A DNA stretch of 64,000 bases from DATBVX01 sp963695985 (lineage in GTDB: Bacteria > Pseudomonadota > Gammaproteobacteria > Steroidobacterales > Steroidobacteraceae): NCBI GenBank assembly GCA_963695985.1, contig CAVOIC010000004.1, forward strand, positions 1 to 64,000, written 5' to 3'. Positions 45,469-54,946 of this stretch are shown in pieces. Positions within the stretch are counted from its first letter, which is position 1. Each line of letters begins with the position of its first letter. A program made the position numbers and the translations under genes. A model generated the notes under the pieces. It did no database searches and was not told the origin of the DNA. It saw nothing but the letters and a program-made list of their open reading frames with translations.

Positions 45469-46668
45469 TCAGCGTCCGCCCATCAGGGCGACGTAATCGG
45501 TCGACCATCGGCTGTACGGAACACAGGTCCCCTGCGCACACGTCGCTTCCGGTGTGCGCCAGAACCAGATCTTGTCGAAGTTCTCGAAGCCGTTGGTCTT
45601 GCAGCCGTCGGGGCCGAGCAGCGCGTTGTTCTCGCACGCGGCGGGCACGGCAGGAACCGAACCGAACCACGCGGCGACGTCGCCCTGCACCTTCGGGCTC
45701 AGCGACCATTCCATCCACTTGTAAGCGCAGTTCGGATGCGCGGCCTTGGCATGCATCATCGTCGTGTCCGCCCACCCGGTCGCGCCTTCGGCCGGCACTA
45801 CGCTGTCGACGGGCTGCTTGTTGGCCTTGAGCGTGTTCACCTGGAACGGCCAGGAGCTGGAGGCGACGATGCCCTCGGTGGTGAAGTCCTGCACCTGCAC
45901 GTTGGCATCGTGCCAGTAGCGTTGCACGAGCGGATGCTGCTTGCGCAGCAGGTCGAGGGCTGCGTTGTACTGCATTTCGCTGAGCTCGTAGGGATTCTTG
46001 ATCCCCAGACTCGGCTGTTTCGCCATCAGGTAGACAGCGGCGTCGGCAATGTAGATCGGGCCGTCGTAGGCCTGGACGCGTCCCTTGTTGGCCTTGCCAT
46101 CCGCAAGCTTCTGCGGCTCGAGCACGGCGGACCAGGAAGTCGGCGCGGTCTTGAACGCCTTGGTGTTGTACATGAGGACGTTCGGTCCCCACTGGTACGG
46201 TGTGCCATAGTGCTTGCCATCGACGAAGTGCCAGGGGGCTTCCTGCAGGCGCTTGTCGACATTGCCGTAGCTCGGGATCAGGCTGACGTCGACCGGCTGC
46301 ACCGTGCCGCCGCGAATCAGGCGCAGCGTTGCATCGCCCGAGGCGGTGACGAGGTCATAGCCGCCCTGCGTCATCAGTGACACCATCTCGTCCGAGGTCC
46401 CGGCGACCTTGACGTTCACCTTGCAGCCGGAGGCTTGCTCGAAGCCGGTCACCCAGTCATAACTCTTGTCGGTGTCGCCACGCTCGATGTAACCCGGCCA
46501 GGCGACGATATCGAGCTGGCCCTCGCCGGCGCCGACTTCCTTCTTGGCCGACTCGGCCGCGGGTGGGACGGCGGGTTCGGGTTTCTTCTGGCAGGCCAGC
46601 ACCAGCAGGGCCGGCAGGCACAGCGCCGCGCAGCGGATCCAGAAAGACGACGAGTTGACGGGACGCAT
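45469..46668 (-). CDS. potD: Spermidine/putrescine-binding lipoprotein
   Basis: Periplasmic polyamine-binding protein, 399 residues, first gene of the operon. The ATG at 46668 follows GGGGAAAACGT and gives a lipoprotein signal with LLVLAC and Cys26, so it is lipid-anchored, unlike soluble PotD/PotF. Ligand-domain features: LDIVAWPGYIERGDTDKSYDWV, GTSDEMVSLMTQGGYDLVTASGDATLRLI, QWGPNVLMYNTKAF, EGIVASSSWPFQVNTLKA and WADTTMMHAKAAHPNCAYKWMEW. Four Cys in the last 60 residues (ACENN, DGCKT, TCAQGTC) may form disulfides, an unusual addition. Confidence 0.87.
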   Translation of the reverse strand: MRPVNSSSFWIRCAALCLPALLVLACQKKPEPAVPPAAESAKKEVGAGEGQLDIVAWPGYIERGDTDKSYDWVTGFEQASGCKVNVKVAGTSDEMVSLMTQGGYDLVTASGDATLRLIRGGTVQPVDVSLIPSYGNVDKRLQEAPWHFVDGKHYGTPYQWGPNVLMYNTKAFKTAPTSWSAVLEPQKLADGKANKGRVQAYDGPIYIADAAVYLMAKQPSLGIKNPYELSEMQYNAALDLLRKQHPLVQRYWHDANVQVQDFTTEGIVASSSWPFQVNTLKANKQPVDSVVPAEGATGWADTTMMHAKAAHPNCAYKWMEWSLSPKVQGDVAAWFGSVPAVPAACENNALLGPDGCKTNGFENFDKIWFWRTPEATCAQGTCVPYSRWSTDYVALMGGR

Positions 46669-46847
46669 ACGTTTTCCCCAGAGCTGTTGTTCTACAGTTT
46701 GCGGACCGTGCCGGTCGATCGCACAGACCGGCCCAGGCTTTGTGAGGCGGTGTATTGTAGGAGCCGCGGCTGCAAAAGGCCAAAGCTGCCGAAACTTCGG
46801 CCGTACAGACAAGGTCTAGCGGGAAATCGGCTCTCCCAGGGTCCGCG

Positions 46848-49800
46848 ATGAAGATTTCGGAGTTCTCCGTTCACCGGCCGGTGTTCGCGATCGTCATCAG
46901 CCTGATGCTCGTGGTGATCGGTCTGGTGTGTCTCGGGCGCCTGTGGCAGACGGTGCGCGAATTTCCGGACATCAACCCGCCCATCGTTTCGATCGACACC
47001 GGCTACCGCGGCGCCTCGGCGCAGATCGTGGAGACCAAAATCACGCAGCCGATCGAGGATCGGATCGCCGGGGTGGAGCTGATCGACAAGCTGCGCTCGT
47101 CCAGTGCCGACGAGCGCTCGCGCATCACGGTGGAATTCGACCTCGATCGCAATGTCGATGAAGCGGCTAACGACATTCGCGACCGCGTGGGCCGCGTGGT
47201 CGATCAACTGCCGCTCGAGGCGGATCCGCCGGAGATAGCTAAGGCGGATTCCAACGACGATCCCATCATCTATCTCAATCTCGCCAGCAGCACGATGAGC
47301 GTGCTGGATCTCACCGACTTCGCCGAGCGCAACATCGTCGACCGTTTCGCCGCGCTCCCGGGGGTCGCGCGCGTGACTCTCGCGGGCTCGCGCCGCTACG
47401 CGATGCGGGTCTGGATCGACCGGCAGGCGCTCGCGGGGCGGGGCATGACGGTGGGCGACATCGAAGCTGCACTGCGACGCGAGAACGTACAAGTCCCCGC
47501 GGGGCGGCTGGAATCGCAACTGCGCGAATTCACGCTCAACACGGCGACCGGCCTCAATACGCAGGAGGACTTTCGCGGCCTGGTGCTCGGGCGCGGCGCG
47601 GATGGCTACCTCGTGCGCCTCGGCGAGGTGGCGAGCGTCGAGCTCGCTGCCGAAAACGAGCGTAGCGCGGCACGCACCAACGGCATTCCCGGCATCAGCA
47701 TCGGCTTGGTCGCGCAATCCAAGGCGAACACACTCGAAGTCGCCCGTGCCGTGCGCAACGAAGTTGCAATCCTCAATCGCGACCTGCCCAAGGGCACCGA
47801 GCTCGGCGTGAACGTGGATCGCGGGGTGTTCATCGAGGCCTCGATGCGCGAGGTGATCACCGCGCTGGGCATCTCGCTCGCGCTGGTGCTGCTCGTCATT
47901 TACGCCTTCCTGGGCAACTGGCGCGCGACGGTAATTCCCGCAGTGACGATTCCGATCTCCATCATTGCGGCCTGCGCGGCGATGTACGCGCTCGGCTTCA
48001 CCATCAACGTGCTCACGCTGCTCGGCATGGTGCTCGCCATCGGCCTGGTGGTGGACGACGCGATCGTGGTGCTCGAGAACATTTACCGGCGCATCGAGCG
48101 CGGCCAGCAGAGCCTGCTCGCCGCCATCGACGGCAGCCATGAGATCGGCTTCGCCGTGATCGCGACGACGCTGGTGCTGTCGGCGGTGTTCGTGCCGATC
48201 TCCTTTCAGACCGGGCGCGTGGGGCGGCTGTTCAGCGAATTCGGTTTCACGCTCGCCGCCTCGATTCTCTTCTCCTGCCTGATCGCGCTCACGCTCACGC
48301 CGATGATGGCGTCGCAATTGTTCTCGGGCGGCGCTACACGCAGTCGCGCGAGTCGCATCGTGGATGCGGCATTTGCCCGGCTGAGCGAGGTGTATGGCCG
48401 GCTGTTGGGGCGCGTAATCGCCCGTCCATGGGTGGTGATCGGCGGTGCGGTGCTGCTGTTCGGCGCCACGATTGCCGTCTTCCTGCGCCTGCCGCAGGAG
48501 AGCACGCCCGACGAGGATCGCGGCATCATCCGTATCTTCCTCACCGGGCCCGAGGGCGCGACCATGGAGTACATGGAGCGCTACGCGCGCCAGCTCGAGG
48601 ACATGATGCGCGAGGAAGCTGCGCATGGCGACATCAAGCGCACCCTGACTCGCATCGCTCCGGGCGGGTTCATTGGCAACGGTGCGGTCAATCGTGCGAT
48701 CGGCGTCCTGGTGCTCGAGGACTGGGGCAAGCGTCAGCGCTCGGCGCGCGAGATCGCGGCGAGCATGCAGCGCAAGACCGCGCAGATGCCGGGTGTACGC
48801 GTTGCCGTGTTCACGCCCTCGGCGTTCAACTGGGGCGCGACCGCGCCGGTGCAGGCGGTACTGCAGGGTCCAGATTACGAGCAGCTGCGGCAGTGGAGCG
48901 AGAAGATTCTGGATCGTGCCGAGCAGAATCCGGGGCTGATCAACCTTGACACCGACTACAAGGAGCGCAAACCGCAGATGAAGGTGTCGGTGGACCGCAA
49001 TCGCGCCGCCGACCTCGGCGTTTCACTCGAAACCATCGGTCACACGCTGGAAACGATGCTCGGCTCGCGCATCGTGACCACGTTCATCAAGCAGGGTCGC
49101 GAGTACTACGTCATCGTGCAGGGCCGCAGCCAGGACCGCGCCTCGCCCAACGACCTCGACAACCTCTACGTGCGCTCGGAACGTACCCACGAGCTGGTTC
49201 CGTTGAGCAGCATGGTGAAGCTGGAGGAGTCGGCGGTGGCGACCGAGCTCAACCGGTTTGACCGCCTGCGTGCCATCACCATCAGCGCGGGGCTGGCGCC
49301 AGGCTACTCGATGGGCCAGGCGATCGCGTTCTTTCGTGGTGCGGTGAAGACCGAGCTCCCCGCGAGCGCCAAGCTCACCTTCGACGGCGAGTCGCGTGAA
49401 TACCTCAAGTCGAGCCAGGCGCTGTACTGGACCTTCCTCGGAGCGTTGCTGATCGTGTTCCTCGTGCTCGCGGCTCAGTTCGAGAGCTTCACCCTGCCGT
49501 TCGTCATCATGACGACCGTGCCGCTCGCGATCGTAGGGGCGATCGTGGGCCTTTGGCTGTGGGGGATGTCGCTCAACATCTTCAGCCAGATCGCAATCGT
49601 GATGCTGGTGGGCCTCGCGGCGAAGAACGGCGTGCTGATCGTCGAGTTCGCCAACCAGCTGCGTGACCGCGGCGTCGAATTCGTCGCGGCGGTGAAGCAG
49701 GCGGCGCTGACACGACTGCGGCCAGTCCTCATGACCAGTCTGTGCACTGCGTTCGGCTCCATTCCGCTCCTGCTGGCGCATGGCGCGGGAGCCGAGAGCC

Positions 49801-49994
49801 GCCAGCCCATCGGCGTCGTGGTGATGTCGGGCGTGCTGCTGTCGATGGTGTTGACACTCGGGGTTGTTCCTGCCGTCTACGCCGTCACGGCGCGCAACAC
49901 GCGCTCGCCGAAATACTGGACGCGCATCATCGAGCGCATGAAGCTGGCGTCCGCGACGCCCGCGTCCGAATCCGTTGCGGACACTCAGCGCTGA
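46848..49994 (+). CDS. RND-family efflux transporter permease
   Basis: Inner-membrane proton-driven pump of 1048 residues with the AcrB layout: one N-terminal membrane helix (HRPVFAIVISLMLVVIGLVC), a large periplasmic loop, helices 2-6, a second loop and helices 8-12. The proton-relay Asp pair lies in GLVVDDAIVVLENIYRRIERG. FLRLPQESTPDEDRGIIRIFLTGPEGATMEYMERY opens the second porter domain and NGVLIVEFANQLRDRG is near the end. No membrane-fusion or outer-membrane partner gene is adjacent, so it must recruit one from elsewhere. Drugs or other hydrophobic compounds are likely substrates. Confidence 0.92.
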   Translation: MKISEFSVHRPVFAIVISLMLVVIGLVCLGRLWQTVREFPDINPPIVSIDTGYRGASAQIVETKITQPIEDRIAGVELIDKLRSSSADERSRITVEFDLDRNVDEAANDIRDRVGRVVDQLPLEADPPEIAKADSNDDPIIYLNLASSTMSVLDLTDFAERNIVDRFAALPGVARVTLAGSRRYAMRVWIDRQALAGRGMTVGDIEAALRRENVQVPAGRLESQLREFTLNTATGLNTQEDFRGLVLGRGADGYLVRLGEVASVELAAENERSAARTNGIPGISIGLVAQSKANTLEVARAVRNEVAILNRDLPKGTELGVNVDRGVFIEASMREVITALGISLALVLLVIYAFLGNWRATVIPAVTIPISIIAACAAMYALGFTINVLTLLGMVLAIGLVVDDAIVVLENIYRRIERGQQSLLAAIDGSHEIGFAVIATTLVLSAVFVPISFQTGRVGRLFSEFGFTLAASILFSCLIALTLTPMMASQLFSGGATRSRASRIVDAAFARLSEVYGRLLGRVIARPWVVIGGAVLLFGATIAVFLRLPQESTPDEDRGIIRIFLTGPEGATMEYMERYARQLEDMMREEAAHGDIKRTLTRIAPGGFIGNGAVNRAIGVLVLEDWGKRQRSAREIAASMQRKTAQMPGVRVAVFTPSAFNWGATAPVQAVLQGPDYEQLRQWSEKILDRAEQNPGLINLDTDYKERKPQMKVSVDRNRAADLGVSLETIGHTLETMLGSRIVTTFIKQGREYYVIVQGRSQDRASPNDLDNLYVRSERTHELVPLSSMVKLEESAVATELNRFDRLRAITISAGLAPGYSMGQAIAFFRGAVKTELPASAKLTFDGESREYLKSSQALYWTFLGALLIVFLVLAAQFESFTLPFVIMTTVPLAIVGAIVGLWLWGMSLNIFSQIAIVMLVGLAAKNGVLIVEFANQLRDRGVEFVAAVKQAALTRLRPVLMTSLCTAFGSIPLLLAHGAGAESRQPIGVVVMSGVLLSMVLTLGVVPAVYAVTARNTRSPKYWTRIIERMKLASATPASESVADTQR

Positions 49995-50926
49995 TGTCGG
50001 CCTGGCCCGCACTGCCGTACCAGACCTGGCGCGAGACCTGCACCAACCTGCATCTGCGCAGCCAGATCGTGGGCAAGATCCGGCTGGCGCAGACGCCCTG
50101 GATCAATCATTCGTGGCACGTGACGCTGTACGTCTCGGGTCGAGGGCTCACGACCGGCCCGATCCCATACGCCGGGCGTGTATTCCAGATCGACTTCGAT
50201 TTTGTCGCACACCAGCTCGTGATCCGGTTGGACGATGGGCGCGCACGGTCCACGCCGCTGATCGAGGAGAGCATCGCGGACTTCTACGCGCGATTGTTCG
50301 CGATGCTCGAAGAATTGGGGCTGAAGATCCGCATCTCGCGCCTGCCGAACGAAGTGTCGAACCCGATACGATTTGACGAGGACCGCCAGCACCGCGCCTA
50401 CGATGCCGCAGCTGTCGAGCGGTTCTGGCGGACGTTGCTGCAGATCGATCGGGTGTTCACCCTGTTTCGCAGCGGCTTTCTCGGCAAGGTGAGCCCGGTG
50501 CATTTCTTCTGGGGCAGTTTCGACCTCGCGGTGACGCGCTTCTCGGGCCGGCGCGCGCCATTTCGTGGCGGCGGCACTCCGGGCCTGCCGGACATCGTGG
50601 TGCAGGAAGCCTATTCGCACGAAGTGAGCAGCGCAGGGTTTTGGCCGGGCGGTGATGGAGTCGAAGACGCAGCCTTCTATTCCTATGCCTACCCGGAGCC
50701 GGACGGCTTCAGCAGCGCGACGGTACAGCCGCCCGAGGCCTCCTATCACTCACAGCTGGGAATGTTCGTGCTGCCGTATGAAGTCGTGCGCGGTGCGCAG
50801 TCGCCAGAGCAGGTACTCCTGAGTTTCCTCGAAAGCACGTACGGGGCGGCGGCGGACCTCGGTCACTGGGATCGCGCCGCGCTCGAGTGTGCTACGGGCG
50901 TGCCGCGTGTGCCGCGGCGTCCCTGA
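49994..50926 (+). CDS. DUF5996-family protein
   Basis: Uncharacterised cytoplasmic protein of 310 residues whose ATG overlaps the RND pump stop (TGATG), so it is translationally coupled to it. It opens WPALPYQTWRETCTNLHLRSQIVGKIRLAQTPWINHSWHVTLYVSGRGLTTGPIP and has FDFVAHQLVIRLDDG, then VSPVHFFWGSFDLAVTRFSGRRAP and EAYSHEVSSAGFWPGG. These are the usual features of DUF5996. There is no signal peptide or membrane segment. No function is known to me; the link to the pump may be accidental. Confidence 0.82.
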   Translation: MSAWPALPYQTWRETCTNLHLRSQIVGKIRLAQTPWINHSWHVTLYVSGRGLTTGPIPYAGRVFQIDFDFVAHQLVIRLDDGRARSTPLIEESIADFYARLFAMLEELGLKIRISRLPNEVSNPIRFDEDRQHRAYDAAAVERFWRTLLQIDRVFTLFRSGFLGKVSPVHFFWGSFDLAVTRFSGRRAPFRGGGTPGLPDIVVQEAYSHEVSSAGFWPGGDGVEDAAFYSYAYPEPDGFSSATVQPPEASYHSQLGMFVLPYEVVRGAQSPEQVLLSFLESTYGAAADLGHWDRAALECATGVPRVPRRP

Positions 50927-50938
50927 ATCGACCGCTCC

Positions 50939-52066
50939 TCAGCGACTCAGCTGGCGCCCCAGCTCCGCCGCCTGCGATGCGGCTGCATCGCCCGGGAAGT
51001 GGTGCTCGAAGTCGACGAGCAGCGCTCGCGCCAGCTGACGGTCGCCGGCATCGCGCGCCAGGTGCACGAGGCAAATGAGCTCGCCCGCCGTGTGCGGGCG
51101 AAAATCCGTATCGGCAGTGAGGTGCCGACGCACGACGGCGAGCGCCTCGGAAGGACGCCGCGCCTCGAGCAGGCGCGAGGCGTAGTCCTGTGCGAGACGC
51201 GAGGCGAGCCTCCGGTCCGGCCAGCGCAACAGCGATTCGCAGAGCCACGCGTACTCATCCAGCGCGTCACCGCGGGCGCCGAGCCGCTTCTGCGCAGCCT
51301 GCAAGGCTTCCTTATACGCGCCGCCCCGCCAGTGACCGTAGAGGTCGTCGATGAAACGGTCGTGCTCCTTGCGCCGCTCGGCCTCGTCGCGCGCGCGATC
51401 GCGCTCCGGCGAGCGCCACGCCTCGATACCGAGCTCGTGACGATGCTCGTAGAGTGCACCGCCGATCAGACTGAACGCCGCGAGCCAACCGATCATGAGG
51501 CAGGCGAGCGCGAGCGGCAGGCCCAGGAAAACCGCGTCGGCCAGCCGCATGCCCACGAAACGCGCCGCCAGTGCCAAGACAATGATCGCGATCCAGATCA
51601 CGACGTAGTCCCATCCCAGCCGCCGGATGGTTCCAAGCAGTACCCGCGGGTTGATAGCCTCGAGAATGCTGCCCCTGCTGCCGAGCACCGCAATGCAGGC
51701 GGGCAGCAGCACGAGAGCGGTCACCCGCAGACCGAGAATCCAGCGTGCGTCGAGGAGCGGTTCGAGCGCAGTCGTCGCACCGTAGAACACGCCGATGATC
51801 AGGAGCTGCCCCAGCGGTCGCTGCTCGCTCGCCGGATTGACCATCTCGATCGACAGCACCGGCGTATCCGCGAAACCTCGCGCTGCGCTGTCGAGCACGA
51901 CGAACGCATACTTCAGGAACCAGGACAGCAGGATCAGCGCGAGCGGTAATCCCAGGAGTCCCACGCGCGAGGCTACGGTGAGGAGCACCGCGAACACCGC
52001 GACCAGCAACAGGACCGTAGTGCTGAGTGGGCGCCTCAAGTGCGCGAGCAGCGACGACGGCGTCAT
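50939..52066 (-). CDS. Polytopic membrane protein with TPR-like C-terminus
   Basis: A 375-residue protein I do not recognise by name. Residues about 15-215 hold roughly six hydrophobic segments (TVLLLVAVFAVLLTVAS, LPLALILLSWFLKYAFVVL, GQLLIIGVFYGATTAL and others), resembling DUF4013-type membrane proteins. A charged linker (RSPERDRARDEAERRKEHDRF) leads to a soluble helical domain of TPR-like repeats (GAYKEALQAAQKRLGARGDALDEYAWLCESLLRWPDRRLASRLAQDYASRLLEARRPSEALAVV). It may be a scaffold or envelope protein. It converges with the DUF5996 gene 12 bp away. Confidence 0.72.
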   Translation of the reverse strand: MTPSSLLAHLRRPLSTTVLLLVAVFAVLLTVASRVGLLGLPLALILLSWFLKYAFVVLDSAARGFADTPVLSIEMVNPASEQRPLGQLLIIGVFYGATTALEPLLDARWILGLRVTALVLLPACIAVLGSRGSILEAINPRVLLGTIRRLGWDYVVIWIAIIVLALAARFVGMRLADAVFLGLPLALACLMIGWLAAFSLIGGALYEHRHELGIEAWRSPERDRARDEAERRKEHDRFIDDLYGHWRGGAYKEALQAAQKRLGARGDALDEYAWLCESLLRWPDRRLASRLAQDYASRLLEARRPSEALAVVRRHLTADTDFRPHTAGELICLVHLARDAGDRQLARALLVDFEHHFPGDAAASQAAELGRQLSR

Positions 52067-52131
52067 GTAAGTGGGTGCCCCTCGAACTGTCCCTGATCCC
52101 GTATCATTGCGCGCCGCAAGGGAGAAACGAA

Positions 52132-53865
52132 ATGAAATACCGCTGGCATCTCATCTGTCTCATCCTGCTGCTGGCGGCCTGTCAATCCCGGGCCGGACGC
52201 GCGGGCGAATCCTACGACCTCATCCTCAGGGGCGGCACGGTATACGACGGTGGTGGCGGGCCGGGAGTCGTGGCGGATGTGGGCGTGCGCGCGGACCGAG
52301 TGGTGCGCGTCGGCGATCTTTCCGCGGTTACGGCGAAAACGACGCTCGATGTGCACGGTCGCGCGGTGGCGCCGGGATTCATCAACGTGCTGTCGCATTC
52401 CGAGGAATCGCTGATCGCAGATGGGCGCTCGCAGAGCGAGATCCGTCAGGGTGTGACGCTCGAGATCATGGGCGAAGGCGATTCGATGGGCCCGCTCAAC
52501 GCTGCGATGAAGGCCGAGGCCGTCAAACGACAGGCCGACATCAAGTACCCGATCGAGTGGACCACTCTGGGCGAGTATCTCGATTGGCTCGCGCGGCGTG
52601 GCATCTCCACCAACGTCGCTTCGCTGGTCGGCGCGGCGACGGTGCGGATCCACGAGCTCGGCTACGCCGACAAGGCGCCGACGCCGGCGCAGCTCGGGCG
52701 CATGAAAGAGCTGGTGCAGCAGGCGATGGAGGAGGGTGCGCTGGGCGTCGGCAGCGCCCTCATCTACGTGCCGGGGAGCTTTGCGTCCACCGAGGAAATC
52801 ATCGAGCTGTGCAAGGTCGCTGCGCGCTACCAGGGAATCTACGTCACGCACATGCGCAGCGAGGGCGACCGGCTGCTCGAAGCGATCGATGAGACTGTGC
52901 ACATCGCGCGCGAGGCCGGGATCCGCGCGGAGATTTTTCATTTCAAGGCTGCGGGCGAATCCAACTGGCCCAAGATGACGCAGGCCATCGCGCGCATCGA
53001 GGCCGCGCGTCGCAGCGGCGTCAGGCTGACGGCGGACATGTACCCGTACACTGCGGGCGCCACGGGACTCGACGCTGCCATGCCGCCGTGGGTGCAGGAG
53101 GGCGGGCTCGATGCCTGGGTCGAACGACTCCAGCAGCCCGAGGTTCGGCGCCGGGTTGCCGAAGAAATGCGTATGCGTTCGCCGAAGTGGGAGAACCTGT
53201 ACGCTGCGGCCGGCTCCCCCGACCGCGTGCTGTTGATCGGCTTCAAGAACCCGGCCCTGAAGCCGCTCACAGGAAAGTCACTCGCCGAGGTCGCGCAGAT
53301 ACGCGGCAAGTCACCCGAAGAGACGGCGATGGACCTGGTGGTCGAAGATCACACCCGCGTGGGAACCGCGTACTTCCTGATGTCCGAGGACAACGTGCGC
53401 CTGGGGCTCAGTCAGCCCTGGGTGAGCATCGGATCGGATGAGGGCTCGATGGCGCCGGAGGGCGTATTTCTCCTGCAGAACCCACATCCGCGAGCCTACG
53501 GCGCCTTCGCCCGTTTCCTGGGTCACTACGCGCGCGAAGATAGGATCGTTACCATCGGCGATGCCGTGCGACGCATGTCGCGTCTGCCGGCGGAGAATTT
53601 CGGACTCAAGGAGCGCGGCTGCCTGGTGGCCGGCTGCTTCGCTGACATCGTGGTGTTCGATGCGGCGCGCGTACAGGACCTCGCCACCTATGCCAAGCCG
53701 CACCAGTATTCCACTGGCGTGCTGGACGTGTTCGTCAATGGTGTGCAGGTGCTGCGCGACGGCGAACACACCGGTGCGATGCCGGGGCGCTTCGTACGCG
53801 GTCCGGGCTATCGGGGCGGGAAGATGCAGATTCCACGCGAACCCAAGCCGGACGAGCGCACCTAG
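52132..53865 (+). CDS. N-acyl-D-amino-acid deacylase-family amidohydrolase lipoprotein
   Basis: Periplasmic lipoprotein of 577 residues: the ATG at 52132 follows GGGAG and gives LLLAAC with Cys17. The amidohydrolase fold is clear (LILRGGTVYDGGGGPGVVADVGV, DVHGRAVAPGFINVLSHSEES, GLKERGCLVAGCFADIVVFD). D-aminoacylases normally have HTH after GFID; here it reads NVLSHSEES, so one metal-binding His is missing. Other family features remain: THMRSEGDRLLEA, EIFHFKAAG and IGSDEGSMAPE. It may have lost a metal or changed substrate, as in a subgroup with NMLS at this place. It overlaps the next, convergent gene by four bases. Confidence 0.83.
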   Translation: MKYRWHLICLILLLAACQSRAGRAGESYDLILRGGTVYDGGGGPGVVADVGVRADRVVRVGDLSAVTAKTTLDVHGRAVAPGFINVLSHSEESLIADGRSQSEIRQGVTLEIMGEGDSMGPLNAAMKAEAVKRQADIKYPIEWTTLGEYLDWLARRGISTNVASLVGAATVRIHELGYADKAPTPAQLGRMKELVQQAMEEGALGVGSALIYVPGSFASTEEIIELCKVAARYQGIYVTHMRSEGDRLLEAIDETVHIAREAGIRAEIFHFKAAGESNWPKMTQAIARIEAARRSGVRLTADMYPYTAGATGLDAAMPPWVQEGGLDAWVERLQQPEVRRRVAEEMRMRSPKWENLYAAAGSPDRVLLIGFKNPALKPLTGKSLAEVAQIRGKSPEETAMDLVVEDHTRVGTAYFLMSEDNVRLGLSQPWVSIGSDEGSMAPEGVFLLQNPHPRAYGAFARFLGHYAREDRIVTIGDAVRRMSRLPAENFGLKERGCLVAGCFADIVVFDAARVQDLATYAKPHQYSTGVLDVFVNGVQVLRDGEHTGAMPGRFVRGPGYRGGKMQIPREPKPDERT

Positions 53866-54794
53866 GCGCCGCCGAAGATCGCCACGCGCAGCCGGTTCGC
53901 AGCGCTGCGGCCGCCTTCGAGGTCCCAGCAATTCACCACCGCGACCCGAAATCCTCCCGGGGGCATGGCGTGCTGCGCATCAGTTTTCCCGTCGTGGAAG
54001 GTGATCTGGATGCTCGAAATCGCGCGACTCTGGAGCAACGAGGACACGAGTGCCTGCGGCGGTGCGCGGCGCGTTGCAGCGGGGTCTCCCCACGCGACCA
54101 CACTGTATCCATCACGTCGCGAGCGCTCCTCGTATCGCCAACGTCCCGATGCGTAGAGCTCGACAACAGCGCTGACCCACGGATCGCCGCCGTAGAGATC
54201 CGGCCACTGGTCGGTGAAGCGCAGGTGACATTCGATGATCGACTCGCCGATCGTTTCGAAGTTGACCATGCCGGTGTAGCCGCGGAGGTTCGTCCGTAAC
54301 CACGCGCCCAACTTCGCTTCGAGCGGGGGATGCGCGGCGCCGAGCACCAGCCAGTGGTCGAAAGTGCCGCCGCCGGTGGCTTCGCCACGCGCATGGCGCC
54401 ACCACACGGGCTCACCGTCGATCACGGCGGTGTCCGTGCTCAGATGCTCACCGTCGAGCAGTCGCATCCACATGTGTCCCGGGGTCAGCGACGCGAGATA
54501 GTCCGCGCGGGTTTCGATGACTCGGCTCCCCAGTCCCATGCCGCGCAGGTTGTAGATCGGCTTGCTGAACACCGGAAAACGCGGCGGCTCCACGCCGTGC
54601 GGCGCGTGCTCGATGCCCTGCGTCTCGCAGATCAGCAGCTTGTTGAACACCCAGCGCTGGGCCGGGTAACGGCGCCAGCTCTCCATGTCGTCGGTCGGCA
54701 CCACGACATCATCGGGGCAGGGCACGCGTGTGAAGTACTGCTCGCGCCAGGGATCACATTCGATGATCGGCATGGCACCCATTGTTTCGTCCAT
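53862..54794 (-). CDS. Hypothetical protein, possibly ATP-grasp-like
   Basis: A 310-residue soluble protein I do not recognise. It starts MDETMGAMPIIECDPWREQYF (several ATGs, the true start is uncertain). The middle part RFPVFSKPIYNLRGMGLGSRVI, followed by MWMRLLDGEHLSTDTAVIDGEPVWW and GMVNFETIGESIIECHLRFTDQWPDLYGG, loosely recalls ATP-grasp enzymes (a Lys-Pro strand, then acidic metal ligands in E-x-N-like positions). That is weak. No signal peptide or membrane segment. It ends in a four-base overlap with the amidohydrolase gene on the other strand. Confidence 0.6.
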   Translation of the reverse strand: MDETMGAMPIIECDPWREQYFTRVPCPDDVVVPTDDMESWRRYPAQRWVFNKLLICETQGIEHAPHGVEPPRFPVFSKPIYNLRGMGLGSRVIETRADYLASLTPGHMWMRLLDGEHLSTDTAVIDGEPVWWRHARGEATGGGTFDHWLVLGAAHPPLEAKLGAWLRTNLRGYTGMVNFETIGESIIECHLRFTDQWPDLYGGDPWVSAVVELYASGRWRYEERSRRDGYSVVAWGDPAATRRAPPQALVSSLLQSRAISSIQITFHDGKTDAQHAMPPGGFRVAVVNCWDLEGGRSAANRLRVAIFGGA

Positions 54795-54946
54795 CCGCGC
54801 CGCGCGTCAAAGCCCGCCACAATTCGCCACGATTCTTCGTTTGCGCGCCGCAATCTTGTCCGCCGTGCGCCGCAATCCGCGCTTGCAATAGGGCCTCGAG
54901 AGGACCGCAAGGTCCTACCACACCCGAGGGCAACCGGAGAACTGAC

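Noticed and set aside
46692..48626. Open frame of 644 codons antisense to the RND pump gene
   Set aside because: Mirror of the RND coding sequence, with the same shadow composition. It has no recognisable domain.
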